Positions 27,250 through 37,412 are shown, counted from the stretch's first letter. The stretch is DNA of 52,838 bases from an uncultured Saprospiraceae bacterium (GCA_937961455.1 CALGNN010000096.1:1-52838); one strand, 5' to 3'. The notes: generated by a model not told the origin, from the sequence alone. Made by a program: numbers and translations.

Positions 27250-27998
27250 AAAAAAGAATTATTCCGTGTCTTGATATCAAAGATGGGAGAACTGTAAAAG
27301 GAATCAATTTTAAGGGTTTGAAGGACGCAGGCGATCCGATAGCTTTAGCTAAGAGCTATGTTGATCAAGGTGCAGACGAGTTGGTCTTTCTAGACATTAG
27401 TGCAACTGAAGAAAAGAGGAAAACATTAGCGCAGCTTGTAAAGAAAATAGCTCGAGAAATCAATATCCCTTTTACTGTTGGAGGTGGAATCAGCAGCATA
27501 GAAGATGTAAAAACGATTCTTTTATCTGGGGCAGATAAAATAAGCATTAATTCAGCTGCGGTAAAAAGCCCACTGCTTATTAAAGAAATTAGCAGTCGAT
27601 TTGGAGCTCAGTGCACTACCGTTGCTATAGACTATAAAAAAGTCCAAGGGAAAGATGAGGTATACATTTCTGGAGGAAAGATTGCAACAGGAATAAAATT
27701 AGCAGATTGGATAAAAAAAGTCACAGCTTTAGGTGCAGGTGAACTACTACTCACTTCAATGGATCACGATGGTAAAAAACAGGGATTTGATTTAAGCACA
27801 TTAAATGAAATCAGCTCAAAAATAAAAATCCCAATAATCGCATCTGGCGGTGCTGGGACTTCTCGAGATTTTTCTGAATTATTTACACATACAAACATCA
27901 GTGCAGGATTGGCAGCCAGTATTTTTCACTATAAAGAAATTACGATACCTGAACTGAAAAATTATTTACTCACAAAAAATATTGCCGTAAGATGTTAA
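27243..27998 (+). CDS. hisF: Imidazole glycerol phosphate synthase, cyclase subunit
   Basis: The 251-residue (beta/alpha)8 cyclase makes imidazole glycerol phosphate and AICAR from PRFAR with ammonia from HisH. Catalytic D11 in [10 protein letters not shown] and D130 in TVAIDYKK are present, as are the phosphate loops TVGGGISS and IASGGAGT. The second half is slightly divergent around [17 protein letters not shown]. It overlaps hisA and hisI by 7 nt. Confidence 0.96.
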   Translation: MLKKRIIPCLDIKDGRTVKGINFKGLKDAGDPIALAKSYVDQGADELVFLDISATEEKRKTLAQLVKKIAREINIPFTVGGGISSIEDVKTILLSGADKISINSAAVKSPLLIKEISSRFGAQCTTVAIDYKKVQGKDEVYISGGKIATGIKLADWIKKVTALGAGELLLTSMDHDGKKQGFDLSTLNEISSKIKIPIIASGGAGTSRDFSELFTHTNISAGLAASIFHYKEITIPELKNYLLTKNIAVRC

Positions 27999-28585
27999 TA
28001 GATTTTTCTAAATCAAATGGTTTAGTTCCAGTAATAATCCAGCATTACTTAAAACTTGAGATATTAATGTTGGGCTATATGAACAAAGAGGCTTTTGAAA
28101 AAACAAAAGCAGAAGGAAAAGTATGCTTTTATAGTCGGTCTAAAAATCGCTTGTGGACTAAAGGGGAAAGTTCAGGCAACTTTCTATTTGTAAAAAATAT
28201 AGACATTGATTGTGACCAAGACACTTTACTTATTCAAGTGCAACCAGCTGGAGCAGTTTGCCATACAGGCGCTATGAATTGTTTTAATAAAACCAATTCT
28301 AAAGGATTTATTTATGAATTGGAAGGCATCATTGAAAAGCGTTCAAAAGAATTCACAAACAAATCATATACAAAGGAATTACTGGATAAAGGTATTAATA
28401 AGGTAAGTCAAAAATTTGGAGAAGAAGCCATTGAATTAATTATAGAAGCAAAAGATCAGAATGCAAATTTATTTAAACAAGAATGTGCAGATGTTCTATA
28501 TCACTTATTAGTTTTACTTAAAGCAAAAAATATTACACTAGAAGAAGTAGAAAACATTTTGCACAAAAGAAACTCCAATAAATAA
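27992..28585 (+). CDS. hisI: Bifunctional phosphoribosyl-AMP cyclohydrolase / phosphoribosyl-ATP pyrophosphatase
   Basis: The 197-residue HisIE protein performs steps two and three of the pathway. The N-terminal cyclohydrolase (about 1-105) has metal ligands C74/D75/D77 in the CDQDTLL stretch, and C90 and C97 in [11 protein letters not shown]. The C-terminal pyrophosphatase (about 110-197) shows [13 protein letters not shown] and [13 protein letters not shown], with the acidic residues that bind magnesium. It is the last gene of the operon; no intrinsic terminator was seen in the 65 bp before the next gene. Confidence 0.96.
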   Translation: MLIDFSKSNGLVPVIIQHYLKLEILMLGYMNKEAFEKTKAEGKVCFYSRSKNRLWTKGESSGNFLFVKNIDIDCDQDTLLIQVQPAGAVCHTGAMNCFNKTNSKGFIYELEGIIEKRSKEFTNKSYTKELLDKGINKVSQKFGEEAIELIIEAKDQNANLFKQECADVLYHLLVLLKAKNITLEEVENILHKRNSNK

Positions 28586-28650
28586 GTTTAGGAATTTTAC
28601 TATATTTTCCCATCGGAATATTTTCATAAATTAATTTACCTAACATACAA

Positions 28651-29991
28651 ATGATGATTAAAAAATTACTATTCCTATTTCTTAATATTTTATTCGTGCA
28701 AATAAATGCTCAATCTTTTGAAGAATATGCATTCATAGACGATGAAATACCATTTAACAATGAAGTTAAAGTTGCCGATCTTGATGGAGATGGTGACAAA
28801 GATATTGTCACCTTGAGCTACCAAGAACGAATCATTACAATTGGGGATTATGATGCCGCAAGTAATACAATTACCACAGACACAATAAATAGTACATTCA
28901 GTGCTAGGTTTATGGACTTATTCGATATTGATGCTGACGGGCTTATTGACATTGTAGTTTCTGCTCCATTCGAAAGTTCTTTTTATTATTGGAAAAACTT
29001 AGGAAATTTTTCTTTTGAAATAACCATGAGCACTTTGGAAGACTACACTGGAATTCATGCGGTTGATTTAAATAATGATGGCTTTCTAGAAATGATTGTA
29101 AGCTCAGCTGATAAGCTCATTGCCTATTCTTTACAAAATGGAAACATTAATTATTACATGGACATAGATCCAGGTGGATTTTCATTTAGGCCAAAAGCCA
29201 TAACTTCTTTTGATAAAAATGGGGATGGCTTAATGGATCTCATTGCTGCGGATGACTTTGATGGTATAATATATTACGAACAAGAAACAAGTGGTTCATT
29301 CACAAGGACAGATTTACTACCTGAAGTATTTAGCGTAGAGCACATTGAAGTAGCTGACTTCAACAATGATGGATTTTTTGACATTTTTGCTCAGTCGGCT
29401 TTTAATGGTTCAGCCAAAATTCAGATTAACAATGGCGATGATACTTTTACTGAAACTCAAATTCCAGCTGATATTGAAAGAATAGATCTTGCTTTCGTCA
29501 TGGATTATGATTCGGATGGTGATGAAGATATAATATACTATGATTCTGGATTTGGAAGTCCTGGAATAATAAATGCATTTGAAAATAATAATGGAAGTTT
29601 TAGCAAATCAGAATTTTCTACAAACTATCAAAGAATTGAAACTGGTATAGCTGGAGATTTAGATAATGATGGCGATGCAGATATGGTGTTTGCTGATAAT
29701 GACTTTTTTGATCCTGCAATTATTATTTATAAAAACAATCTTTCAGTAGGAATAGCTACTCAAGAACTTTCTGACTTCGAAGTATTCCCAAGTTTAGTTA
29801 GTGATAATTTCATCATAAAAAGTAAAGAAAAATTAGATGTGATAATCTATAATGCTGTAGGACAAGTCTTAATTAAAGGAACCATGCAAGGAGAAGAATT
29901 ATTCGATTTAAATAACTTTCCTTCAGGAAACTATTTTGTTGGATTAAATAACCATGAAGCTAAAGCAATGGTCAAGATTGTTAAATTGTAG
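28651..29991 (+). CDS. VCBS/FG-GAP repeat protein with T9SS sorting domain
   Basis: The 446-residue protein has a signal peptide (about 1-21, ending NAQ), seven FG-GAP/VCBS-type repeats each with a calcium-binding-like acidic loop (for example DLDGDGDKD, DADGLIDIV, DNDGDADMV), and a C-terminal T9SS type A sorting domain (about 370-446; FEVFPS, IYNAVGQVLIKG, FPSGNYFVGL). The repeats should form a beta-propeller on the cell surface. The specific ligand is unknown. Read-through from the his operon is possible because no terminator intervenes, but no functional link is apparent. Confidence 0.88.
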   Translation: MMIKKLLFLFLNILFVQINAQSFEEYAFIDDEIPFNNEVKVADLDGDGDKDIVTLSYQERIITIGDYDAASNTITTDTINSTFSARFMDLFDIDADGLIDIVVSAPFESSFYYWKNLGNFSFEITMSTLEDYTGIHAVDLNNDGFLEMIVSSADKLIAYSLQNGNINYYMDIDPGGFSFRPKAITSFDKNGDGLMDLIAADDFDGIIYYEQETSGSFTRTDLLPEVFSVEHIEVADFNNDGFFDIFAQSAFNGSAKIQINNGDDTFTETQIPADIERIDLAFVMDYDSDGDEDIIYYDSGFGSPGIINAFENNNGSFSKSEFSTNYQRIETGIAGDLDNDGDADMVFADNDFFDPAIIIYKNNLSVGIATQELSDFEVFPSLVSDNFIIKSKEKLDVIIYNAVGQVLIKGTMQGEELFDLNNFPSGNYFVGLNNHEAKAMVKIVKL

Positions 29992-30057
29992 CATGCAGAT
30001 ATTTATATAAGCTTTAACTATATTTAGGCATTAATTTCATATTAAAACACATTAGGC

Positions 30058-31437
30058 TTGAAGAAATTTCCTGATGGATTTACATGGGGTACCGCTACCT
30101 CAAGTTTCCAAATAGAAGGTGCATGGAATGTAGATGGAAAAGGTCCTTCCATTTGGGATACATTTTGTGAAAATGAAACAAATATTGCTGATAAAAGCAA
30201 TGGACACATAGCATGTGATCATTATCATAAATTTGAGGAGGATATCAAACTCATGAAATCTTTAGGCATCAAAGCCTATCGTTTTTCTATAGCTTGGCCA
30301 AGGATTTTTCCTAACGATGCCAATAGCGCAAATCAGAAAGGGATCGATTTCTATAACAAAATAATAGATACACTTCTCAGTCATGATATCGAACCATGGG
30401 TCACGCTCTACCATTGGGATCTCCCTCAGCATTTAGAAGATTCATACAAGGGTTGGATTGATCGAAAAATCATAAATGACTTTAATACCTATGCGAGAAC
30501 TTGTTTTAATCATTTTGGTGATCGTGTAAAAAATTGGATCACGATCAATGAGGCTTGGGTTGTAACTGTATTGGGCTATGGAATAGGCATCTTTGCACCT
30601 GGCCTTAAATCTGATGAACTTCCATATAAAACAGGGCACCATATTTTACTTTCTCATGCCACAGCAGTAAAGACTTATCGTGAGGAGTTTCAAGAAAAAC
30701 AAGGAGGTAAAATTGGAATGACCAATAACTGTGATTGGAGAGAAGCTCACTCACAAAAACCAGAAGACTTAGAAGCAGCTCAAAGAGCCGTTGAATTTTT
30801 TCTTGCTTGGTTTGCTGACCCAATTTACAAAGGAGACTACCCCCTATCTATGAGAAATAGATTAGGCAATCGTCTACCTCATTTCACTGAAGAAGAAAAA
30901 GAATTAGTTAAAGGATCAAGTGATTTCTTTGGGCTCAATCATTATACAACTTCCTATGTTGCTGCCCTCACAGGTGAAGAAGATCATTCAACTGGAGGAG
31001 TCAATGAGGGCATGATCAAAGATCAAGACTTGAAATTGATCCAAGATCAATCTTGGGACAAAACTGATATGGATTGGCCTATCGTTCCGTGGGGCTTACA
31101 AAAACTGTTAGAATGGATCAATGAAAGATATGATCAACCTGATATTGTAATCACAGAAAATGGCTGTGCTATGAAAGATCAAATAGTTGATGGTAAAGTG
31201 AATGATCAAAATCGAATTGACTTTTACGAATCATATATTTCAGCAGTTCATAAAGCCATAGAAAATGGTGTTAAAGTAAAAGGATATTTTGCTTGGTCTT
31301 TTATGGATAATTTTGAATGGGCGTCAGGATATGAGAAAAGATTTGGCATTTGTTATGTAGATTATAATACGCTGAAGCGGACTCCTAAAGCATCTGCTTT
31401 GTGGTACAAAAATGTCATTTCACAAAATGCTGTTTAA
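30058..31437 (+). CDS. Beta-glucosidase, glycoside hydrolase family 1
   Basis: The 459-residue cytoplasmic enzyme hydrolyses beta-linked sugars by retention. The acid/base E165 is in TINEAW, the nucleophile E367 in ITENG, and the typical N-terminal FPDGFTWGTATSSFQIEG and C-terminal GYFAWSFMDNFEW motifs are intact. The start codon is TTG at 30058, which gives the normal GH1 start; no ATG is placed better. No signal peptide is present. The next gene, DUF1801, begins 11 bp later on the same strand. Confidence 0.95.
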   Translation: MKKFPDGFTWGTATSSFQIEGAWNVDGKGPSIWDTFCENETNIADKSNGHIACDHYHKFEEDIKLMKSLGIKAYRFSIAWPRIFPNDANSANQKGIDFYNKIIDTLLSHDIEPWVTLYHWDLPQHLEDSYKGWIDRKIINDFNTYARTCFNHFGDRVKNWITINEAWVVTVLGYGIGIFAPGLKSDELPYKTGHHILLSHATAVKTYREEFQEKQGGKIGMTNNCDWREAHSQKPEDLEAAQRAVEFFLAWFADPIYKGDYPLSMRNRLGNRLPHFTEEEKELVKGSSDFFGLNHYTTSYVAALTGEEDHSTGGVNEGMIKDQDLKLIQDQSWDKTDMDWPIVPWGLQKLLEWINERYDQPDIVITENGCAMKDQIVDGKVNDQNRIDFYESYISAVHKAIENGVKVKGYFAWSFMDNFEWASGYEKRFGICYVDYNTLKRTPKASALWYKNVISQNAV

Positions 31438-31448
31438 GCTTATTATAA

Positions 31449-31907
31449 ATGGATGCGCACCCCCAATTACAAGAATTCCTGCAAGCTTATGGTACTCATA
31501 TTCAAGAATTATTTTGGCATTGTAGAACCTATATTTTAAACCAAGATGAAAATGCCCATGAACTCATTTGGGATAATTATAATGCATTAGCTATTGCTTA
31601 TTCTAGGTCGGAAAAACTGAAAGACGCCTATTGCCATTTAGCACTATACACCAATCATATAAATTTTGGATTTAATCGAGGAGCAGAATTAAGTCAAGAT
31701 CTTATTGATTTAAAAGGAAGTAGAAAATTGATTAGGCATATTAAAATAGCAAGGGAAGATGATATACATAATGAGGCACTAGCTGATCTATTAAAGGAGG
31801 CGCTAACATTATCCATTGCACTCAATCCAACATTAGAAAATACTGAGGTAGTCCCTTCTAGCCTCGTTATGTCAATTGCTAAAAAAAGAATCAGACCTAA
31901 AAAATAA
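31449..31907 (+). CDS. DUF1801 family protein
   Basis: The 152-residue protein contains the compact alpha/beta DUF1801 fold, with LALYTNHINFGFNRGAEL and GSRKLIRHIKI as the most recognisable segments. Function of the family is unknown. It follows the GH1 gene by 11 bp and probably shares its transcript. It ends convergently with the leftward dioxygenase-like gene, separated by a single base. Confidence 0.75.
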   Translation: MDAHPQLQEFLQAYGTHIQELFWHCRTYILNQDENAHELIWDNYNALAIAYSRSEKLKDAYCHLALYTNHINFGFNRGAELSQDLIDLKGSRKLIRHIKIAREDDIHNEALADLLKEALTLSIALNPTLENTEVVPSSLVMSIAKKRIRPKK

Positions 31908-31908
31908 T

Positions 31909-32841
31909 CTATATTTTTTGCACTTTTAAATAATGAACTTGCAAGTCATTAATTACTAAAGAGACAAAATAATGTCCGGCAGGCAAGTTAGAATCAGGTC
32001 TCCAAAATGCACGATATTTTTCTGGTGTCTTAATACTTTCATCCAGAATGGCAACTTGCTTGCCTTGCATATCAAAAACTTTCAAGCCTACTTTAGCTTT
32101 TCTAAAGACACCATAGAATATTTCAAGCTCATCCATAAATGGATTTGGACTTAAGCTATATACCATGCCTTTGTCTATGTGGAGATCATTAGTTGATACG
32201 GTCAAACCTTCTCCATTAATCGCAATATCAAATACCCCTTCTAAGATGGCATCGTTATTTTTATCAAAAGGTATGATTCTTCCTGTGGCGTCATAGACAC
32301 CTGAGTTAATAGATGCAGCAGCATCGCCTGGAATACTATCATCGCCTTCAAAGTACAACTGGGTGGTTAATTCTGGAAAACCCGGAGGAGTGATTTTAAA
32401 ATGAATATGTGAAGGTCGAAAGGTATTGCCATTTAAATATTTCCCTGGAAGAATAGATTCAAATAGATAGAATCCTTCAGCATTAGTTTTTGTATAGCCT
32501 CTAAGATTAAATGAGTTGTTATCATATTGGCCAGCATCATTCGCATGCCAAACATCAATAATAGTATCAGGTATATATTCTGAACAATCGAGATTTAATA
32601 CTCTTCCACTAATAATAATCTTTTGACCTGGTTCATCAGCTTTAGCCAATTTATTATCGACCATTAATGGAGGATTATTTGTGTAAAAAGGTCCTTCGCC
32701 GTAATAATCTAAAGTAGTCTCGATACATTCCACTGCATCTTCACTTCCTTTAGCTTTTGTACTAGGGTGAATTTTTCCCATTAATCCTAAGCCTAAACTT
32801 GACAAGGCCGTATTTCTTAAGAAACTTCTTCTATCTTTCAT
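31909..32841 (-). CDS. Intradiol ring-cleavage dioxygenase-like protein with Tat signal and T9SS sorting domain
   Basis: The 310-residue protein begins with a twin-arginine motif (RRSFLRN, residues 4-10) and a short hydrophobic stretch. The dioxygenase core (about 40-200) has candidate non-haem iron ligands Y106 (AGQYDNN), Y135 (GKYLNG), H145 and H147 (SHIHFK). The C-terminal 80 residues form a T9SS type A sorting domain (SPNPFMDELEI, FDMQGKQVAIL, LPAGHYFVSL). Cleavage of catechol-type rings, or a relative's ester/ether chemistry, outside the cell is inferred. Tat export combined with a T9SS tail is unusual. It is monocistronic and convergent with DUF1801. Confidence 0.85.
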   Translation of the reverse strand: MKDRRSFLRNTALSSLGLGLMGKIHPSTKAKGSEDAVECIETTLDYYGEGPFYTNNPPLMVDNKLAKADEPGQKIIISGRVLNLDCSEYIPDTIIDVWHANDAGQYDNNSFNLRGYTKTNAEGFYLFESILPGKYLNGNTFRPSHIHFKITPPGFPELTTQLYFEGDDSIPGDAAASINSGVYDATGRIIPFDKNNDAILEGVFDIAINGEGLTVSTNDLHIDKGMVYSLSPNPFMDELEIFYGVFRKAKVGLKVFDMQGKQVAILDESIKTPEKYRAFWRPDSNLPAGHYFVSLVINDLQVHYLKVQKI

Positions 32842-32903
32842 TTTTTAAGTCTTATACTTTAACTAACGGAAGAATTATCTTTATGGTTTGTTTAGGAATA
32901 CAA

Positions 32904-34538
32904 TTAAAACAACTTCATCGTTGCCACATAATAGTTTGGGTCTAGTTCTAATTCACCAGAAGTGATTCCTTCAAACTTGAGCCATTGTGTTTTTGGTTTA
33001 AGTCTTTCAAAACCATTTCCTACTTTTATGTCTATGGGCATTTTAAAACTTTCATGCACATTTGACCATCTATAAAACAAGACATCTTCATTGAAAAAAT
33101 ACTCTAATACAGGCACTCTTGGATCTCTTAAATATTGATCAAAAAAATCTTGTAAGTGTAAATCGAGATATTTGGAAATGTACGCTTCTATTTCTTGAGA
33201 ATTAGTAGTCTTGTGATAAAATTCTTCTCCCAAAGATCTGAGTAATCCTCTCCACTTTTCATCATTATTAACAATGCTCCTGAGCGTGTTTAACATGTTA
33301 CCACCCTTGTTGTAGACATCACCTGGGTATTCGTCATAGTTTACACCATATGGGCCAATCATGGGTTTCATATTTTCAATTCCAATTCGAGTTCCTCTTA
33401 AATACTCCTGCCCAGCTTCTTTTCCAAAATGATAATCAAGATAGAGGCTTTCAGAGTAGTTGGTAAAACTTTCATGGATCCACATATCGGCTAGATCCTG
33501 ATGGGTAATATTATTTGCGAACCACTCATGGCCAGATTCATGAATGATAATGAAGTCAAACTTTAACCCCCAACCTGTTCCAGATAAATCGCGACCGAGA
33601 TAGCCTTTTTTAAATTGATTCCCATAGGTAATTGAACTTTGATGTTCCATGCCCAAATAAGGTACTTGAACCAACTTATAGCCATCTTCATAAAAGGGAT
33701 AGGGTCCAAACCAATGTTCAAAAGCATCTAACATTCTAGGGACATCCTGGTAATGGACTCTGGCTTTTTCTTCATCTTCTTCCAAGGCCCAATATGAAAT
33801 ATCTAAATTCCCTTTCTCACCATTATATATCTCTTTCCAATTGCTATATTTTCCAATATTGACATTTACACCATAATTATTGATCGGATTATTTACAAAC
33901 CAGTGATAAGTTTTTGTTTGTTTATCTGGATTAGATTCTACCCCTCTCAGCCTTCCATTTGAAACATCTGTCAGATCTTCTGGAACTTCGATACTCATCA
34001 ACATGCTGTCCACTTCATCATACATATGGTCTTTACAAGGCCACCAAATACTGGCTCCCAAGCCTTGGCAAGAAGTAGCAATAAAGTGATTACCCGATTG
34101 ATCTTTTTGCCAACTAAAGCCTCCATCCCAAGGAGCTCTAACCGCCTCTCTTGGTTTGCCTTCATAAAATACCTCAAGCTCATTTAGGTCTCCAACCTTC
34201 TGAGTTTCTTTTAATTTAATGAAGTGCGCATTACCCTTAGATTCTATTTCTAATCGTTTCCCATTTTGAACAACTTTGGTAATTTTCAAAGGATTCTGTA
34301 AGTCGATCTGCATACATTGGTTAGCACTTAAAACCTTATACTGAATAACATTGCTTCCAATGATCTTTTTTTCATCTGGTAAAATCTCAAGCTTTAGATG
34401 ATAATAGCTCAGATCCCACCAAGCACGCTCTTCAGTAATGGTACCCCTAAGGGTATCTTGCTCAGTAAATACTTGCCCAAAAATAGTCAAGGGCGTTAGC
34501 AGAAAAATGAATAAAAGAAACCGTCTCATAAATTGCAA
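32904..34538 (-). CDS. M1-family metallopeptidase, short form
   Basis: The 544-residue exported protein (signal about 1-21) has the M1 aminopeptidase signature: zinc motif H333-E334-x-x-H337 with the third ligand E356, 19 residues after the second histidine, and an exopeptidase-type loop GMEHQS near 296-301. The C-terminal ARM-like domain of classical aminopeptidase N is missing, so it resembles the shorter bacterial peptidases of the family. It probably trims peptides in the periplasm. It lies 62 bp from the dioxygenase-like gene on the same strand; coordinated transcription is possible. Confidence 0.9.
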   Translation of the reverse strand: MQFMRRFLLFIFLLTPLTIFGQVFTEQDTLRGTITEERAWWDLSYYHLKLEILPDEKKIIGSNVIQYKVLSANQCMQIDLQNPLKITKVVQNGKRLEIESKGNAHFIKLKETQKVGDLNELEVFYEGKPREAVRAPWDGGFSWQKDQSGNHFIATSCQGLGASIWWPCKDHMYDEVDSMLMSIEVPEDLTDVSNGRLRGVESNPDKQTKTYHWFVNNPINNYGVNVNIGKYSNWKEIYNGEKGNLDISYWALEEDEEKARVHYQDVPRMLDAFEHWFGPYPFYEDGYKLVQVPYLGMEHQSSITYGNQFKKGYLGRDLSGTGWGLKFDFIIIHESGHEWFANNITHQDLADMWIHESFTNYSESLYLDYHFGKEAGQEYLRGTRIGIENMKPMIGPYGVNYDEYPGDVYNKGGNMLNTLRSIVNNDEKWRGLLRSLGEEFYHKTTNSQEIEAYISKYLDLHLQDFFDQYLRDPRVPVLEYFFNEDVLFYRWSNVHESFKMPIDIKVGNGFERLKPKTQWLKFEGITSGELELDPNYYVATMKLF

Positions 34539-34618
34539 ATTAGCTTTTGTCTAGCAAAATAAATAATATCAAAAATGGCTTCTCATTTTTAATCATTATT
34601 TTACAAGATATTTTATTC

Positions 34619-36307
34619 ATGATAAAGAAGTCATTTTTCATATACTTTATATTGAGCATGTACTTAAACTATGCTTCCGCTCAATCTTCTTTTGTAGAGT
34701 TTGCAGAATCGGCCTTGTGTGCAGATGATGGTCAAGGTGTGGGCGTGTCGGTTGCAGATTTTAATAATGATGGATTTGAAGACCTATATATCACATTCAG
34801 AAGTCAGCCAGACATATTGTATAAAAATATAAATGGCGAATATTTTGAAAATATAACTTCATCAGCCGGTATAAGTCAACTATCTAAATCGCAGGCAGCG
34901 GCTTGGGGGGATTTTGATAATGATGGGTGGATTGATCTTTTTGTAGCAAGTCAAAACAAAGGCAAAAGGCTTTACCAAAACAATGGAGATGAAACTTTCA
35001 CAGAACGCGCTTTTGAAGCTGGTGTTCAAACAGAAACCAACACCACCTCTATCGCTTTGTCCGATATAGACAATGATGGATTACTTGATATTTATACAGC
35101 CAATCTAGGTGAGGAAAATACCCTGTACAAAAACAACGGAAATTGGACTTTCACCAATTATGTTTATTTCTACAATGCCACGGATGATCAAATCTCCATG
35201 GGCATTGCTTTTTTTGACTTTGACAATGATAAGGATGATGACTTGTATTTAAGTCATGACGCTAATCAAGCAGCTATACTGTATGAGAATAATGGACAAG
35301 GCTTTCTTACGAATATCGCTGGAGCACTTGGCGTAAATGTGGCAAAGAATGGAATGGGTTTGGATGTCGGTGATTTAAATAATGACGGATGGTTAGATTT
35401 ATATCTTGCCAACTTGGGTCCTAATAATTTATTTATAAATCAAAATGGCACATCATTTTTGGACCGCTCCGAAGAAAGTGAGGTTGATGAAGGAGGCATG
35501 GGATGGGGTATTAATATTTTCGATTACAATAATGATACTAGACAAGATATTTTTGTCGCAAATGATAGCTACTTCGCTCCTTTCCCGAATGTCCTTTACA
35601 CAAATCAAGGAGATTTACAATTTACCAAATCGCATGATGCTCATGAGTTGGCAACGCTAGCAGGGTCTTATGGCACTGCTGTCCTAGATTTTAATAATGA
35701 TGGGAAAGAAGATTTATTTGTTTGCAATACACATCAAGACAGGAATTATTTTTACACCAATCAAACGGACAGCACCAACAATTGGATTGATCTTCAATTA
35801 GAAGGAACGCTTACAAATAAAACTGCCATTGGAACTAGAGTTTTGATTGAGGCGGGAGATTTTAAAACAACTGATCAAATCATGTCAGGTTCTGGTTGGG
35901 CTTCTCAGAATCGCTTAGCCTTGCATTTTGGTTTAGGAACTCATGAAGTGATAGATCGAATTACCATATTTTGGCCAAGGTCTGAAAATCAAATTTTAGA
36001 AAATATTGCAGTCAATCAAATACTAAAAATCAAAGAACCAGAAGTAACTCAAGCAAATACTATTGAACAAAATAATGACTGGTATCTTTTCCCCAATCCT
36101 GGAACTGATGTTACTGGCATCAAAGGAATTAGAGATTTACATAGTCCAATCAAAATTGAAATCTATAATAGCCAAGGAAAACTTTTGGATGAGCACAATT
36201 TATCTTCAAGCCTAGAAATTAATACCTCCGCTCTAGTCGCGGGTGTTTATTATTTCAAAATGATTCAAAAGGGAGAGCACAGAGTTCTTAAGTATCTAAA
36301 ACTGTAA
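34619..36307 (+). CDS. FG-GAP/ASPIC-UnbV protein with T9SS sorting domain
   Basis: The start at 34619 gives a proper signal peptide (MIKKSFFIYFILSMYLNYASA), unlike an upstream TTG at 34547 that adds 24 residues and sits in the divergent promoter region. The 562-residue protein holds seven FG-GAP-like repeats with Asp/Asn-rich calcium loops (for example DFNNDGFED, DFDNDGWID, DLNNDGWLD), an ASPIC/UnbV domain (about 410-480), and a C-terminal T9SS type A domain (about 485-562; LFPNPG and YYFKM). Surface location is expected. Convergent with the TesB gene, 8 bp apart. Confidence 0.88.
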   Translation: MIKKSFFIYFILSMYLNYASAQSSFVEFAESALCADDGQGVGVSVADFNNDGFEDLYITFRSQPDILYKNINGEYFENITSSAGISQLSKSQAAAWGDFDNDGWIDLFVASQNKGKRLYQNNGDETFTERAFEAGVQTETNTTSIALSDIDNDGLLDIYTANLGEENTLYKNNGNWTFTNYVYFYNATDDQISMGIAFFDFDNDKDDDLYLSHDANQAAILYENNGQGFLTNIAGALGVNVAKNGMGLDVGDLNNDGWLDLYLANLGPNNLFINQNGTSFLDRSEESEVDEGGMGWGINIFDYNNDTRQDIFVANDSYFAPFPNVLYTNQGDLQFTKSHDAHELATLAGSYGTAVLDFNNDGKEDLFVCNTHQDRNYFYTNQTDSTNNWIDLQLEGTLTNKTAIGTRVLIEAGDFKTTDQIMSGSGWASQNRLALHFGLGTHEVIDRITIFWPRSENQILENIAVNQILKIKEPEVTQANTIEQNNDWYLFPNPGTDVTGIKGIRDLHSPIKIEIYNSQGKLLDEHNLSSSLEINTSALVAGVYYFKMIQKGEHRVLKYLKL

Positions 36308-36315
36308 TGACTATA

Positions 36316-37176
36316 TCATCGCATGACTCTTATCAATCCTTCTTGCATGACTGTCGAAACCAAGCGACCTTTTTGATCGAAGATCCTTCCATATCCCATA
36401 CCTCTTGAATTTGAAGCGCTTGGACTGTCTATTACATATAAGAGCCAATCCGTAAAATCCATATCTCTATGGAACCACATAGCGTGGTCTAAACTGGCAA
36501 TAAACAACTTCATGGCATTGATCTCCGTCCTATGAGGAAAAACGGCAGTTAAGAGTAAATCATAATCAGAAGCAAATGCTAATAATTGATGTTGTAAGGG
36601 TAAAGGGATGTCTTTCTTTTCTGAAATTTTCATCCACACGTGACGAATCGCTTTGCCGGCTAATTCTTGGTTAAAGGAAAGCTTTTCTACAGGTCTAAAT
36701 TCTAAGGCGTCGATTTTTCTTGCTAGAGCTCGTAAATATATATCAGGAGCTTCATCTTGCAATAATTCAGCTTTTTCAAAATCTGTGATTAAATTTTCAG
36801 GACCCTCTACTTCGGGCATGGTATTTTGATGATCGAAACCCTCTTGTTTTTTCTGAAAAGAAACAGCCATTACAAAAATTGCTTTTCCTTTTTGCAGTGC
36901 TGTGACTCGTCTTGTGCTAAAACTACCTCCATCTCTCGTAACAGATACTTGGTAAATAATAGGTCTACTGGTATCTCCAGCTAGAATAAAATAACTATGA
37001 AGTGAATGAGCAATTCGATCCTCGGGGACGGTTTGATATGCTGCATTTAGTGCTTGAGCAAGTACCTGTCCACCAAAAACCCTCTTCCAGGGTGTTTTAT
37101 AGTTTTGTCCACGAAATAAGCAATCATCAATTTCTTCTAATTGAATTAAATCTATTAATTCATCAAGATTCAACAT
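36316..37176 (-). CDS. tesB: Acyl-CoA thioesterase II
   Basis: The 286-residue double-hotdog thioesterase shows the residues expected from Escherichia coli TesB: D204 (ASDYDLL), Q278 (VMQEG) and S228 in place of the usual T228. The FGGQVLAQAL and SLHSYF segments are typical. It hydrolyses acyl-CoA in the cytoplasm. It is on the opposite strand of the DUF4442/CaiB pair, separated by a tRNA gene, but shares the acyl-CoA theme. Confidence 0.93.
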   Translation of the reverse strand: MLNLDELIDLIQLEEIDDCLFRGQNYKTPWKRVFGGQVLAQALNAAYQTVPEDRIAHSLHSYFILAGDTSRPIIYQVSVTRDGGSFSTRRVTALQKGKAIFVMAVSFQKKQEGFDHQNTMPEVEGPENLITDFEKAELLQDEAPDIYLRALARKIDALEFRPVEKLSFNQELAGKAIRHVWMKISEKKDIPLPLQHQLLAFASDYDLLLTAVFPHRTEINAMKLFIASLDHAMWFHRDMDFTDWLLYVIDSPSASNSRGMGYGRIFDQKGRLVSTVMQEGLIRVMR

Positions 37177-37263
37177 AAGTTTCCATTTTTTATATAACTC
37201 TAGAGGATGGGAAATGTTTTGAGGAGCAATTGAGATAACATGCTAAGTATCTTATAAAATAAT

Positions 37264-37291
37264 AATGGCGCAGACACTTGTCTACGCCATT
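37264..37291 (-). terminator. Terminator after tRNA-Ser
   Basis: On the minus strand a 13-bp stem (37264-37276 with 37279-37291, including one G-U pair) ends in an AU-rich tail. It starts 11 bp after the 3' end of tRNA-Ser. The stem would have a mismatch rather than G-U on the plus strand, which supports the leftward orientation. Confidence 0.75.
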
Positions 37292-37301
37292 TAATTACTC
37301 G

Positions 37302-37389
37302 CGGAAGAGGAGGGATTCGAACCCCCGGTACGCTTACACGTACGCTGGTTTTCAAGACCAGTGCATTAAACCAGCTCTGCCACTCTTCC
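37302..37389 (-). tRNA. tRNA-Ser (anticodon UGA)
   Basis: An 88-nt class II tRNA folds with an acceptor stem GGAAGAG/CTCTTCC, an anticodon stem CTGGT/ACCAG closing a loop with TGA at 34-36, a long variable arm (GCGTAC pairing with GTACGC-type complement), and the T-arm loop TTCGAAT. The discriminator base is G and CCA is not encoded. It decodes UCA serine codons. A -7-like TACTTTTG lies 81 bp upstream and a terminator 11 bp downstream. Confidence 0.95.
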
Positions 37390-37412
37390 TGAGGTGTTCT
37401 GATAGTTGTTCA

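Noticed and set aside
34547-34618. TTG start for the ASPIC/UnbV protein
   Set aside because: It precedes the true signal peptide and lies in the divergent promoter area.
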